The notes: generated by a model not told the origin, from the letters alone. A stretch of 64,000 nucleotides of DNA from Mactra quadrangularis (GCA_025267735.1 CM046297.1:16766011-16830010); one strand, 5' to 3'. Counted from the stretch's first letter, positions 34,019-44,370 are shown. A program made the numbers and translations.

Positions 34019-35043
34019 TATTAAACATGGCAAGTCCATTTGTTGGGTCTAAGGCCTCAAGTCGGTATTATGTGTATTGAGTAAAAAATCGGCTGTCAGA
34101 TGGGTCATGTTTCAGGTCTCGAATCTCGAGTTAAAGCGATTTAGCCGGAAACTGGTGTATACCATGCTAGAGGTCTGACCTTGGACTAGCTCGTGGGTAT
34201 AGCGGCTACCATGGGAAAATTCCGTGGACTTGGGCCAGAGACCACAAAATGTCGGTACTTTACTTTTTGTGCATAAAATCACCACTAAGATGGGCCATGT
34301 TTCAGGGCTCTAATCTCGTGTTAAAACGATTTGGCCGGGTACTGGCGTATACCATGTTAGAGGTATGACCTAGGGCTATCACGTGAGCATAGTGGCAACC
34401 ACAGGAAAATTAGGTGGGCTTGGGCCAAAGACCACTAAAGGTCGATACTTCACGTTTTGTGTATAAAATCAGCACTCAGATGGGCCATGTTTCAAGGCTC
34501 GAATCTCGAGTTAAAGCGATTTCGCCGGATACTGGCCATATCACGCTTGAGACATGACCTAGGGCTATCACCTGGGCATAGTACACCACTCAGATGGGCC
34601 ATGTTTCAAGGCTCGAATCTTGTGTTTAAACGATTTGGTCGGGTACTGGCGTATACCACGTTAGAGGTGGGCCAGAGACCACAAAATATCGGTACTTTAC
34701 GTTTTGTGTAGAAAAGTCAGCATTCAGATGGGCCATGTTTTAGGGCTCGAATCAAGCGGCTACCCTGGGAAAATTCCGTGGCTTTGGGCCAAAGACCACT
34801 TAAGGTCGGTATTTTACGTTTTTTGTATAAAATCAGCACTCAGATGGGCCGATTTTATATACAAAACACATAATACCGACTAGTGGCCTTAGGCCGGACA
34901 AATGGACTTACCATGTTAAATAGCTTGTTAATGTATGCCGTTTTAGGGCTAAATTATAATTTCACGATTCGTTAAATAAAAAAAATGCTAGCAAAAGTAG
35001 CACTTTGTGGCCACTTTTGCTAGCAAAAAAATTTTGCTAACTT
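34019..35043 (+). mobile_element. Helitron-like element, second copy, core inverted
   Basis: The left arm (34019-34080, AACATGGCAAGTCCATTTGT) and right arm (34861-34925, complement of AACATGGTAAGTCCATTTGT) are inverted repeats of about 60 bp. Between them lie degenerate 190-bp units, rearranged with internal deletions (GATGGGYCATGTTTCARG at about 34098, 34288, 34478, 34585, 34718 and 34845). The right side continues to a hairpin (34986-35025) and GCTAACTTCAGCG exactly as at 1453. Core units lie opposite to those of the first locus relative to that end. Confidence 0.7.
34986..35025. other. Terminal hairpin, 13-bp stem
   Basis: TGCTAGCAAAAGT pairs with ACTTTTGCTAGCA around AGCACTTTGTGGCC; TTTTGCTAA follows. 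Confidence 0.8.
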
Positions 35044-35190
35044 CAGCGTCATTTAGTTACTCGTATTTTATGAATCATATATGAGTACTGTACGCGAGCT
35101 CATTAGCTCCCAGATTCACACTAGTTATCAAAACCCTACAAAATACCCCATAAAATACATACATTTTCGGGGCATATTTAATTTACTATT

Positions 35191-35323
35191 AAAACCGACG
35201 TCCACACACCATTTTAGTACTGTAATGTACCCTACACCCCGCTACACCATTTAAAACATACTAGAAATGCTTTAAATGATATAAGGGTACCTTACTAAAA
35301 TGGTGTGCGGAAGTCTGTTTTCG
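35191..35323. mobile_element. MITE, about 133 bp
   Basis: The left AAAACCGACGTCCACACACC ATTTTAGTA is inverted at the right (complement of GAAAACAGACTTCCGCACAC CATTTTAGTA). No target duplication resolved. Confidence 0.7.
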
Positions 35324-35335
35324 TGCAAGTTTACA

Positions 35336-35386
35336 TTCTCGTACCCCGAGGTTATCAAGATTCTCGATCTACTCTGGGTACGAGAA
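35336..35386. other. Hairpin module, copy 1
   Basis: TTCTCGTACCC pairs with GGGTACGAGAA; between them is CGAGGTTATCAAGATT. A related module occurs at 37267-37328. Confidence 0.65.
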
Positions 35387-35391
35387 CGGAT

Positions 35392-36089
35392 AGTTTAAAA
35401 TGTTTTACAGTTTTAAAAAAACGCTCATAGACGCGTGCATTTTGAAAATTTCAGGAGGGGGGGGTAAGAACCCCTGACCCCATCAAGATCCGACTTTGAT
35501 GTACAATATATGTTCGTCCTCTCACAAAAAGTCATTTTCGCACACTAATGTATCTTCATAATTTATCATATATAAAAAAATTCAATTATTTCACCGATCA
35601 TATAAATACATTGTCGCTAAAATAGACGATTTGATTATTTAAATATGTAAATTGTTTAAGTATGAAGAAATTTAAGATCAAATGCACTCTAGAATGGTTT
35701 ATAGAACATATAGCATAAATTATATCAAAGTGTCATTAATGAACTATTTTCATTGTTGACTTCATTTTTTGTGTGGTGTGCCGCATGATAAACATAATTA
35801 TAAAGTTTTACTACACTGTATGCAAATCATGTGACATACAATTCATCAATTTTAATTTGCAACCTCTTCAAATCCGTGTATACTTTTTGATACGCATCAC
35901 ATCTCCATAGCCAGTTATATACTTTTTGATAACTATCCCTGTTTACAGAGCTACAATGACAAGTCGTTGTCCTTTTTGAATAGGAATATCGTTGGTATGT
36001 TTTCCAGTGTGAAAGCAAAACGTAAAACTGGCGGTGGAGATGTAATGAACAGCAAATAGTATACTTTTCTCCTTAGCCTCGAGTAGCAT
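35392..36089. other. AT-rich non-coding stretch
   Basis: Contains ATACTTTTTGATA twice near 35880 and 35920; otherwise nothing recognised. Confidence 0.4.
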
Positions 36090-36160
36090 CATGTTTTTGC
36101 GCAATGGTAGAGCGTAGGATTTGGATTCCTGGTGTCCCGGGTCCGATTCGCGGTTGTGAC
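36090..36160 (+). tRNA. tRNA-like sequence (Pro-UGG-like), probably a pseudogene or SINE head
   Basis: A 71-base cloverleaf can be drawn: D arm GCGC-AATGGTA-GAGC (3 of 4 pairs), anticodon arm TAGGA-TTTGGAT-TCCTG (5 pairs, one T-G; anticodon TGG), T arm CCGGG-TCCGATT-CGCGG (4 of 5 pairs). The acceptor stem does not pair (CATGTTT with TTGTGAC) and no T run terminates transcription directly after. A decayed tRNA or the head of another SINE is more likely than a working gene. Confidence 0.4.
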
Positions 36161-36889
36161 AAGTTATACTTTTCCACAAAACTGATCATGTAGGCTTGAT
36201 TCAAGACTCAAATGCATGATACATTAGCGGATTGCGTGTGATTTCACTGGTACACGTAGAGTTATTGCACGTGAGCAAACGAAGTCTGAACTTTCTTCTA
36301 CTTTGATAGCTCCTGGCGGAAAATGTCGAGTTCAATCGATTGCACCTACATAAATATTTACCAGTAACTTAATTAATCTAAACACTTTGTACCGGGAGTC
36401 ATAATTCAAAGAAAAATAGGTCAATGTTATTTCTAATTAGTATTTTGTGTGTTTAACCAGCACATAACCACAAATAAATCATGTTGGTTGCATATAATAT
36501 CCTCCGAGAGGATAAATATCGCCCTGGCCGGCCTAACACGTTCCCAAACCATTACTATAGAGAACAGATGAGCGAAAACATTGATTTCCAGGTGACTGTA
36601 TAAACTCCTCAGCTTCTGTCGAAATGTATCATATAAATCGTTATAGAACGTTGTAATATGCTCAAATTATAGGTTAATGTAATAGTTTAGTAAGTTTAAA
36701 CATATCTAAGTGCTCCGGAGGTACAATGACGAACTTCCCCCTTTAGACGCTCGCAAAATGATAAATCGCTATGATTAGGGCTGGACAGACGGACGGACAG
36801 AGTACTGAGTTCCACGGGCAAGAGTGATCACAATATTGATTACATGTGAACTCCGGTAACCAAATACGTACATGTACGAGTTTAAAGTC
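36161..36889. other. Non-coding stretch
   Basis: A GACAGACGGACGGACAG run lies at about 36784-36800. Nothing else recognised. Confidence 0.4.
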
Positions 36890-36972
36890 ATAAACGGTCT
36901 CGGGCAACAGTTCAACGCACGTTCCCCTCCACCTCGGGACAACGTTTTGACTGTTCCCAAATCACATAATTA
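36890..36972. mobile_element. Solo arm of the 22679 foldback family
   Basis: The reverse complement reads GTGATTTGGGAACAGTCAAA ACGTTGTCCCGAGGTGGAGG, matching the left arm at 22692-22735. The partner arm is not found upstream. Confidence 0.55.
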
Positions 36973-37266
36973 TGGAACAACTATATACTATTGACGTTCT
37001 CGAATGTAGATAGTTTTTAGAATTTTAGAAAACAATAAAACACCAAATTACATTAACATAAGGAATCGGGTATAATAATAAAATTTAAGTTAATACATGT
37101 ACGTTAATAAGTGATTACATCTAATCAGCTGAATGCCTCACTTCCCTATCTGGATTTGTTTTAAAAAAAATATGTACATTATTACATTTTGTAAATTAAT
37201 TCCATGGTAAACACATATAAATTAATGAGTATGGCTAGCTTTCTGCGAGTACCAAGGGACTATACA
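36973..37266. other. AT-rich non-coding stretch
   Basis: Nothing recognised. Confidence 0.35.
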
Positions 37267-37328
37267 TTTTCGTACCTCGAGGTTATCAAAATTGTATTGA
37301 GAATCCTAATAGCCTGTGGGTACGAGAA
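37267..37328. other. Hairpin module, copy 2
   Basis: TTTTCGTACC...GGGTACGAGAA enclosing CGAGGTTATCAAAATT, as at 35336-35386 but with a longer loop. Confidence 0.6.
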
Positions 37329-37444
37329 TGATCCCCTATACGGTCCCTAAAGGGTAAACTTGGCATTTTGATTGAAGTAAAAACTATGTTTATATATTTG
37401 GTTTTCAAGCCCCTTGAATAGTAATATAGAATGGGAGAAGTATG

Positions 37445-37806
37445 AGGGACTTTAGTCAGTTACTTCCCCTTGTATACTCTTAAAATAGGTAGGTCCAATT
37501 AGTTGGATTACTCGGATTTTACCCTTACTTTTTAATGTCAATTAGCCAAAATTAATCTTAAATAACTTTTTTGTAAATCTTTTAATTTGTTTGAAAATCA
37601 AGCTAAGTATTGTTGGTGCAAAGAACTATCTAAATTTCATCAATTCTGTTAACGTCTTAATTAGCAAGGGAGATATTAGATGAAATATTTTGTTATCCTT
37701 ACATAAGACTTCAATGATAAAATCCGAGGATTCCAACTGTAAGGACCTACATACCAATTGGATTGCTTCAGATTTTATCAGGGAAAGATAACTGACCAAA
37801 GTCTCT
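37445..37806. mobile_element. MITE family M2, copy 2 (362 bp)
   Basis: AGGGACTTTAGTCAGTTA at the left is inverted at the right (AACTGACCAAAGTCTCT). It aligns end to end with 4848-5190, including AGTTGGATTACTCGGATTTT and AAAATCCGAGGATTCCAACT. Confidence 0.85.
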
Positions 37807-38118
37807 AATTGAATTCATCAAACAAACTGTTAAAACCTTATGAACATGTATTTATAAATTATGCTCTTTGGTAATTTAAAGTTGCCACATACGTAAATTA
37901 TAAAATTATAGACATTTATCACATTTTAATTTTTGTCATTAGTAAACATAACTAATTCATTTACTTGCACCATAAAATTTTCGCGATAGTTTATTATTAG
38001 GACATACCAATTTGATACTTTGTTATAGGCTCTATATCTACATTTAGACGTCATGCGGTCAGAAAGTTGACAATTCTTTGACGGTGCGCAAAGTAAAAAG
38101 TACCAAAAGAAAAATATA
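37807..38118. other. AT-rich non-coding stretch
   Basis: Nothing recognised. Confidence 0.35.
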
Positions 38119-39470
38119 GAGTGGGTGGACCAGTGCTCGGCGTAAATTTATCTTTGCCTAAAACATTTCTTTGCAAAAGTTAAACCTATCTTTTATTCTT
38201 GCAGTTTAAATTGAAGAACGATCCCAGAAAGAAATTCCATTGTAAAGAAAATTGAAAATAAGTCGTCAAATTTTCCGAAAATGAGCTAAAAATAGACACT
38301 GTATTTTTGGACTATGGTTCCGATGACCGGTACCAATGCTCGGCGCACGCAATACGTGCGTACGAACTTTTTTTCAAGAATGGATCATCATTTTCTGAAA
38401 ATGCATGCAATTTTGAATAAAAACGTAGAAAATTAAAAAAATATATTCTAAATTAAGCTACGTTTTAATCTCATTTAAAATACGTGTTTACACACTTGTA
38501 AACTCTTCAATATATGAATGAAAACATTGTATAATAATAAAAAAATATTGATATCAAGAGCAATACTTGATCAAATTTATGATATATATGATTCTCTACT
38601 TCTTTGTTGTCTATGACTACGAAAATACAAAAAAAAATATGTAATTACATATTTTCTTCTCTTCAGTATATCTGTAGGAAATGCATAAACAAACTGAAGT
38701 GCAGACAAGACTGATATCAACACATGTTAGTTTACCAGAAGGGAAGCATTAAATTTTGAACATATCTATGTATGGAATAATTTATTATATATAATAAAAA
38801 GTATGATATTATTATTGTGTTGATGTAATATTTCCCCTGGGACTTATTTCACATCCATAATAGAGGGTAATGATGAGTGGTATCTGTGGTCATTAAAAAA
38901 TGACCATTTTAAAGTCAAATGCTAATATAATATGATATAATTATAAATTGAATAGTATTATGTAAGTTACGATGATATTCACGACAAAAAAATAGAATAA
39001 AAAAATTGAAATCGTTGTTCTAATCCAAGAACGACTACTCTTGTATGAATTACGGTAACGTGAACATAGCCAATGATAATATCGGCTGTTGTTGACATGG
39101 GTGAGTTAAATGCGTCTTTCACGAACTTTTCAGCCAAAATATCACAAGAAACTATTACATTTAATAGAAGAATGTTTTTGTCTAATAATTAAACCATTTT
39201 TATTCGTTTATATTAAGTTTACTTGAAGAAAAGTAAGTTTAAACGACTATGAAAAGAGTTTCAACAAGAGTTGTCCTCCATGACAACTGCAACCGGTGAC
39301 GTCACGTGATCAAACCGGAAGTTGACATTATCTCAGAAATTTAGGTCAGATGACAACAAATTGAATTTAGCAGGTTTAATTTAGGTCAGACGTCGATATT
39401 TTTTATAATACCGCGAAAAATACGCGATACGCCGAGCACTGGTATACGCCGAGCACTGGTCCACCCACTC
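38119..39470. mobile_element. 1.35-kb inverted-repeat element, TA duplication, no transposase
   Basis: GAGTGGGTGGACCAGTGCTC GGCGTA at the left is exactly inverted at the right, where TACGCCGAGCACTGG occurs twice in a row. TA flanks both sides (38117-38118, 39471-39472). A worn internal match (ACCAATGCTCGGCGCACG) lies near 38331. The interior has no open frame of note. It carries GGTGACGTCACGTGATC at about 39295, a CRE-type palindrome fused to a CACGTG box. Confidence 0.75.
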
Positions 39471-39602
39471 TAGAAAAAGAAAGAAAATAGAACGGTCAAG
39501 ATATTAAAAGCATATCAGAAATAAAGTAAGAAATAAGAAAAGATTCACCCATTTATGTCACCCCATCATTTTGGGCTACTGTATGACTGGGAAAGTATCC
39601 CC

Positions 39603-39869
39603 TTAAAAGGTTAGGTCTATGAAACCACTCTGAAAGGATGCCAAAGAGTGGATCTCAGCCAACGTGGCTGGTAAATTATACCAAGTTGGTACACATCTAG
39701 GGAAGAAGCTGTTACGGCAAGATTCTGTCTGACAAGTGAAGGGTAGATATCTAGTATTATGATATCTTGACATAGGGTTGGATTCTTGTAGACAGATGGT
39801 GTGGTGAATGTCAATCTCCGTAAACAGATATCCTGTAGAGATATCTGTACAGGATCTCTTAGAACTCAA
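39603..39869 (-). pseudogene. Relic of a non-LTR retrotransposon polyprotein C-terminus
   Basis: The 88-codon minus frame ends with the pattern NSFFPRCVPTWYNLPATL followed by LASFQSGF. This closely fits the tail found downstream of the reverse transcriptase in many LINE proteins (N-S-F-F-P-R, x, W-N-x-L-P, then S-L-x-x-F). The upstream part (YLPFTCQTESCRN) fits the stretch just before it. Only the end of the protein is left: no catalytic reverse transcriptase motif is present, and the first ATG is not meaningful. The stop near 39603 is probably the true end, with non-coding 3' sequence toward lower coordinates. A 65-codon frame in another phase is its shadow. CR1/L2 or Jockey type cannot be separated. 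Confidence 0.75.
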
Positions 39870-39870
39870 T

Positions 39871-40137
39871 GAAGGGTCACGTGGTGATGACTTTTATGTC
39901 GACCAATCATTGCGTAGCTTTCATCTAGACGAAACACTATTAACAACATTTTGATTTCGTAATTTCTATTTTTAGATCAAGGTTTGCAAGCTAATTTAAC
40001 AGCGGTATTATTCACAGTCTGCGATTAGACGGCTCATTTCAAATTGCGTGACGTAGACGATGTAAACAAGTTACTAATAATAACAATTTCGTCATGAAAA
40101 TTATGATGAGAAAAGGTCGCCTGAACGTGACCCTCGT
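39871..40137. mobile_element. Candidate inverted-repeat element, about 265 bp
   Basis: The left GAAGGGTCACGTGGTGATGA and the reverse complement of the right, GAGGGTCACGTTCAGGCGAC, match loosely, as do TTTCATCTAGACGAAA and TTTTCATGACGAAA further in. Ends and duplication uncertain. Confidence 0.45.
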
Positions 40138-40359
40138 TCGAAAACGGCCATATCTAAATTAGCGAGTAGGCGAGCGGAAAATTTTAGATCGGGTTTGCAA
40201 TCAGATTGGGTCAATGTAAATATCAATGTCCAGGGGTGTGGAATGCCTATTCCCGATTTGTCCGACTCGTAAATTTATCTCAGCGGACAGGCAGATATTT
40301 CCACCCTACTCGTCCGTTTGATCAGTTTGATTATTATTGCTATTTTTATACTTTCTATA

Positions 40360-40929
40360 AATTTATACTGGGTATAACGCCGTATCAACACATCAAGTTT
40401 GGTTATTTTACGGAGTTAAGCGCACCTAACCTAGCTTTCCTTAACCCTTGTCTATAACCAGTACTCACCCACCCTTCCATGCACAATGCCGGAAACTTCT
40501 CCATATACCTTATTTATGGAGGAAAAACATAATTGTCAAATTTTCGTGGAATGGTATAATCTCTCCGTGTGGGATTCGAACCCATACCCCTTTCGAGACA
40601 ATAGATTCGAACATTCGGAATACCTCAACCATTCATGAATAGATAATCTCGGAAGGATTCGTCGGGGTCTACCCTGGCGGCTTGGGTTTTTACTACCCAG
40701 GCGAGCCGAAGCATCAGCGAAGCATATAACTGTTATAAATGCAAATAGTTCTTGTATTATATTGTTTATTTTAACACCAGACTAAACATTTTGTTTGAGA
40801 ATGTGACGAAAAGGTAGTTTCAAAATGGCGTCTTAATATGTTCGAGGTTATTCCTAGCGAATGGCCGAGGAGTTCCGAATGTAGATATAAAATCCCGGTG
40901 CCCTACAAACTGCGCTACTGACCCGGGTT
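40360..40929 (-). mobile_element. SINE family S-I, minus copy 7, split by a MITE
   Basis: Body and B box (minus GGTTCGAATCCCAC) lie at 40360-40611. The tRNA-like head (minus AACCCGGGTCAGTAGCGCAG) lies at 40882-40929, beyond the MITE at 40612-40881. Joining the two parts restores the family order. Confidence 0.85.
40612..40881. mobile_element. Mutator-like MITE family M4, copy 2 (270 bp)
   Basis: Left CATTCGGAATACCTCAACCA; reverse complement of right CATTCGGAACTCCTCGGCCA. Same ends as the element at 3483-3835. Flanks TAGATTCGA and TAGATATAA agree at 6 of 9 positions, a plausible worn 9-bp duplication, and the SINE around it resumes correctly. Confidence 0.78.
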
Positions 40930-41402
40930 GATTGTTATTACTACATTGTATCATCTTTCTGATTATAATGGTTAGCAACAACAACTTGTCCTTATACCTT
41001 GTTTAACAAAAGTAACAATAGTCCTGTTAGTTTATGGATTGCTTTACTACTGTTTTGGCAACAATTCGTCAGTTTTTTAGGGTCATAACTTAAAGTAACG
41101 CTTTTAAAACTTTTCTGTTTGCAAACATGTAAGGCCGAAAACTAACCTGCTTGCGAACGCTAATCATAAAATATTTTGGTATGGCTGAATTGTGCTTCTT
41201 CAATGTATAGTGACTCTTATATATAAAGACCCCTTAGGATATTTTTTTAAAAATTATACGATTTTTGACACGTTTAAGTCCCAAATGTTTATTTCAGAAG
41301 AAAACGTTCTTTATATTAAGACCGTTCCGCTAGTAACACCATTAACTTTGATGGCCCTAATGGTGATACTTAACACTATAAATAATACAACATTTTAATT
41401 TA
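40930..41402. other. Non-coding stretch
   Basis: A 68-codon frame at 41192 has no recognisable features. Nothing else seen. Confidence 0.4.
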
Positions 41403-41746
41403 AAGGTACTCATTCACAGATTTCAACTTAAATATCACTTTTTTTCTAAAACTATCAAACTTGAAAAGAAATATTTTCGGAAGCAGGAAAGTAGTGTTCT
41501 GATATTGACAATTTAGTGCAAATTGACACACTACATATGATGGCGTTTCATGTAGTAAAAACTTAACCCGTATGTCACGGTATAGACACATGAAGCGCAT
41601 TTTCATGACTTTTATTGCATATTTCTTGCAACATATAGGTATATTTGTCTTAAAATATTAATAATCACTTATTTGACTCAATTACAGACACTGAATGGTA
41701 TTTTAAAAATATATATAAAACTAACCAAATCTGTGCATTATACCTT
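41403..41746. mobile_element. MITE (344 bp) with AAGGTA ends
   Basis: AAGGTACTCATTCACAGATT at the left is inverted at the right (complement of AAGGTATAATGCACAGATTT). TA lies on each side; because the junction is TTTAAAGG, the exact boundary is ambiguous. No coding sequence. Confidence 0.65.
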
Positions 41747-42097
41747 TAAAGTATTTTTTACATGTATTTATTATGTAACGTTGGTGATCTCCAGTCATTA
41801 AGGTCCTAAATGATTACTGATTAAAGTTTACCATCAAAAACAGTTTAATCATGTCATAATTGAATTTGCCTTGGGGAGTTATTACATAGAAAACAACACT
41901 GTTCATGTTTACACTAGAATTTAAGGTGTCCGATAATATTTTTTTCAATTAGAATATGATTTAATACCCAACATCATCATTTAATGCATACATATGGAAT
42001 AACTAATCTGGCAGTCATAAAATTAGATTAAATGAATATATATTTCAGAACAAGACTAGGCAGAATAACTGTGTTTATTGGACCTTTTGCAGATAAC
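41747..42097. other. AT-rich stretch upstream of the candidate exon
   Basis: Contains two possible splice acceptors before 42098: TATATATTTCAG at about 42049 and ATTGGACCTTTTGCAG at 42092. No promoter recognised. Confidence 0.4.
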
Positions 42098-42298
42098 ATG
42101 GCTTGTATCGAAATTTGTTTTATTTTAATCTTCATCTACTCTGCAAGATGTGCCAATGTTGCAGTAAGGTTCACTGTATACCAAGGAACGCCACCAGGAT
42201 TAAAGGCTATCTTAGATAAGTGTGCGATTTCATCTGGCCATGCAGTACTGGTATTTGATTCTGTCACTGAAGTATGTACAAAACAGAATGGATACTGA
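42098..42298 (+). CDS. Candidate small secreted-protein exon
   Basis: From ATG at 42098 (context AACATGG, good for eukaryotic initiation) the frame runs 66 codons to TGA at 42296-42298. Residues 1-20 are signal-peptide-like: a hydrophobic run (CFILIFIYSA) and then R-C-A-N. The remainder has two cysteines in the pattern KCAISS...VLVFDSVTEVC, loosely like part of a PAN/apple-type domain; I cannot assign it. An acceptor-like TTTTGCAG lies just 5' of ATAACATGG, and a donor-like GAAGTATGT lies inside at about 42270, so this may be a first coding exon that ends before the TGA. AATAAA follows the TGA by a few bases. The frame is also open 22 codons upstream (ATG at 42032), but that part looks non-coding. 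It could still be chance. Confidence 0.35.
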   Translation: MACIEICFILIFIYSARCANVAVRFTVYQGTPPGLKAILDKCAISSGHAVLVFDSVTEVCTKQNGY

Positions 42299-42344
42299 CT
42301 AACAAATAAAGACACGACGCCTGGTAAAACATATTTGATCAATA

Positions 42345-43370
42345 GTCCATTTAATACAGCTAAAAAAATATACTAACCTAGACCAAATTGCAACAGAATT
42401 TATTTTTGTACTATGTGAAAGTTCGTATTCATAGTAGTATCCAAAAAAAAGTTGCACTCAAAAATTCGAGGGGAAAGTCCTTCTTTTGGCAAAAACGTTG
42501 AACATGAACAAAAATGTGGATTAGCTCCCTTTACAACTATCTATTATCATATACAAATGAAAACAATTGTGGATTTGCTCCCTTTATAACTATCTATTAT
42601 CATTTACGAATGAAAACAATTGTACTTGCACCAACGATGTTGCACTGACTACTTTTGTAACAAACTTATGATGTCTATATATATCTGAACGGTTTTTTAA
42701 ACTCAGTGTAAGTTCTGGGGAGTTTTAATATTACTGATTTTACTACGTTTAATGATGTTAAAGATGCTTTGCATCCAATTAAGGTATGCCTGAAAGAGAG
42801 AAAAGTAAACTCAGCTTGGGACTTTTTTTTAATTTAGCCAAGTCCCGTTCTCGACTTTCCTTACGATGTCAGACCGGAAGACAATGTTTTGGTCAAACAG
42901 GTTAGTACGGTGGCACAACAAAACCAACAACAGTCTATAATGTTCAAATAATGACGATGGAAAATTTGCTACATGTAACTCATACACAAGAAAGTTAGAA
43001 ATAGTTTAAGCTCAAATATATAGTGTGATGCTATGTTCATGTTATTAAACAAATGATATATCAAGTGAATTAAGCTTAACTTGTATATCATCTCGTTTTA
43101 TAAAACAATTCTAACAGATAACATTAATTTGGTGAGTTTAAAGTTTCGTACTCAGCGCTCAGACAACAAAAATATCGTGACACGAAATTTGGTATAAGTA
43201 GATTTTATATATGTAGAAAATGCATTATTTTAAATTCATTTTTCATCACTTTCCATTCGTTATTTTGAGTGCAACTTTTTATGTGTGTTATTGTATTGAT
43301 GGTCTTTCGCACAGTATAAAAATATTTTCTGTTGCAATTTTGTCTAGGTCAAATGTTGTATTGAATGGAC
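42345..43370. mobile_element. 1.03-kb inverted-repeat element, TA flanks
   Basis: The left arm starts GTCCATTTAATACAGC and contains CCTAGACCAAATTGCAACAG and AAGTTGCACTCAAAA. The right arm is its inverse (AATGGAC, TGTTGCAATTTTGTCTAGG, TTTTGAGTGCAACTTTTT). Arms are about 140 bp. TA on each side (42343-42344, 43371-43372). Inside are two copies of GCTCCCTTTAYAACTATCTA TTATCAT about 53 bp apart (42523-42620). No transposase. Confidence 0.75.
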
Positions 43371-43372
43371 TA

Positions 43373-43960
43373 CAAGGACTACAGTGATGTCAACTATATA
43401 CCACCGGTGTGTATCATGTGGTTTATGACATGGATTGCGTTAGCAATTCAGGTCTTTGTAAGCTACATATTTTGAAACGCATCAAAAATGTCGCGGACGT
43501 AGACATTCGACGGTCATGCGCAGTAAGATTAGCACAGCGGTATGTTGTTAGGTTGAATTAATACCAACGCGTGAATAAATAGTCCATTTGATAACAATAT
43601 CTGATAGTATCAAGCAGTCTTGTAGTTAACTCACAATACATAAAAAAGTATCCTTGTTAATTCTGTTTAATCGGTTTCAATATGGAACCGACATTCTTCT
43701 GCTAAAATATTGATAACGTATTAAGTAACTTTTAACCCGTTGAACTGTTCTTGTCGACTGTAACACCAATGCGCTAAAATAGACACGCCTACAAATTTCC
43801 AGTGTCTAAAAATGGATCATATACATGTGTACTGATTTCTTTTGTGGACAGTATCAATGTAGCTTCCCTGATCCTTCGTAATGCAGTTTCTATATGTATT
43901 TGAATACATTTTGCCCTGTTTAATCCATGTCCGGACAGCGCCATCGGCGCTTTGATTATA
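43373..43960. other. Non-coding stretch
   Basis: Nothing recognised. Confidence 0.4.
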
Positions 43961-44370
43961 CATGTACATGTACATGTATATTACTTGTCCGAATCTGTTT
44001 TTAGGGAAATAATTTGTAGCATGTTATTTTTATACATGTATTACTTCGTCCAATTTGGTTTGAGTGATTTAATTTGTAGCATGTTATTTTTATACATGTA
44101 TTACTTCGTCCAATTTGGTTTGAGTGATTTAATTTGTAGCATGTGATTTTTATACATGTATTACTTCGTCCAATTTGGTTTGAGCGATTTAATTTGTAGC
44201 ATGTGAATTTTATACATGTATTACTTCGTTCAATTTGGTTTGAGAGACTTAATTTGTAGCATGTGATTTTTATACATGTATTGTTTCGTCCAATTTGGTT
44301 TGAGTGAAATAATTTGTATCATGTAATTTTTATACATGTATTGTTTCGTCCAAATTGGTGTGAGAAAAAT
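43961..44370 (+). repeat. 60-bp tandem repeat, about 6.5 units
   Basis: TTTTTATACATGTATTACTT CGTCCAATTTGGTTTGAGTG ATTTAATTTGTAGCATGTGA repeats at an exact 60-bp spacing and decays at the right end. A TACATG run precedes it. Confidence 0.92.

Noticed and set aside
36090..36160. Functional tRNA-Pro gene
   Set aside because: The acceptor stem does not pair and the D and T stems each have a mismatch, so it is listed only as tRNA-like.
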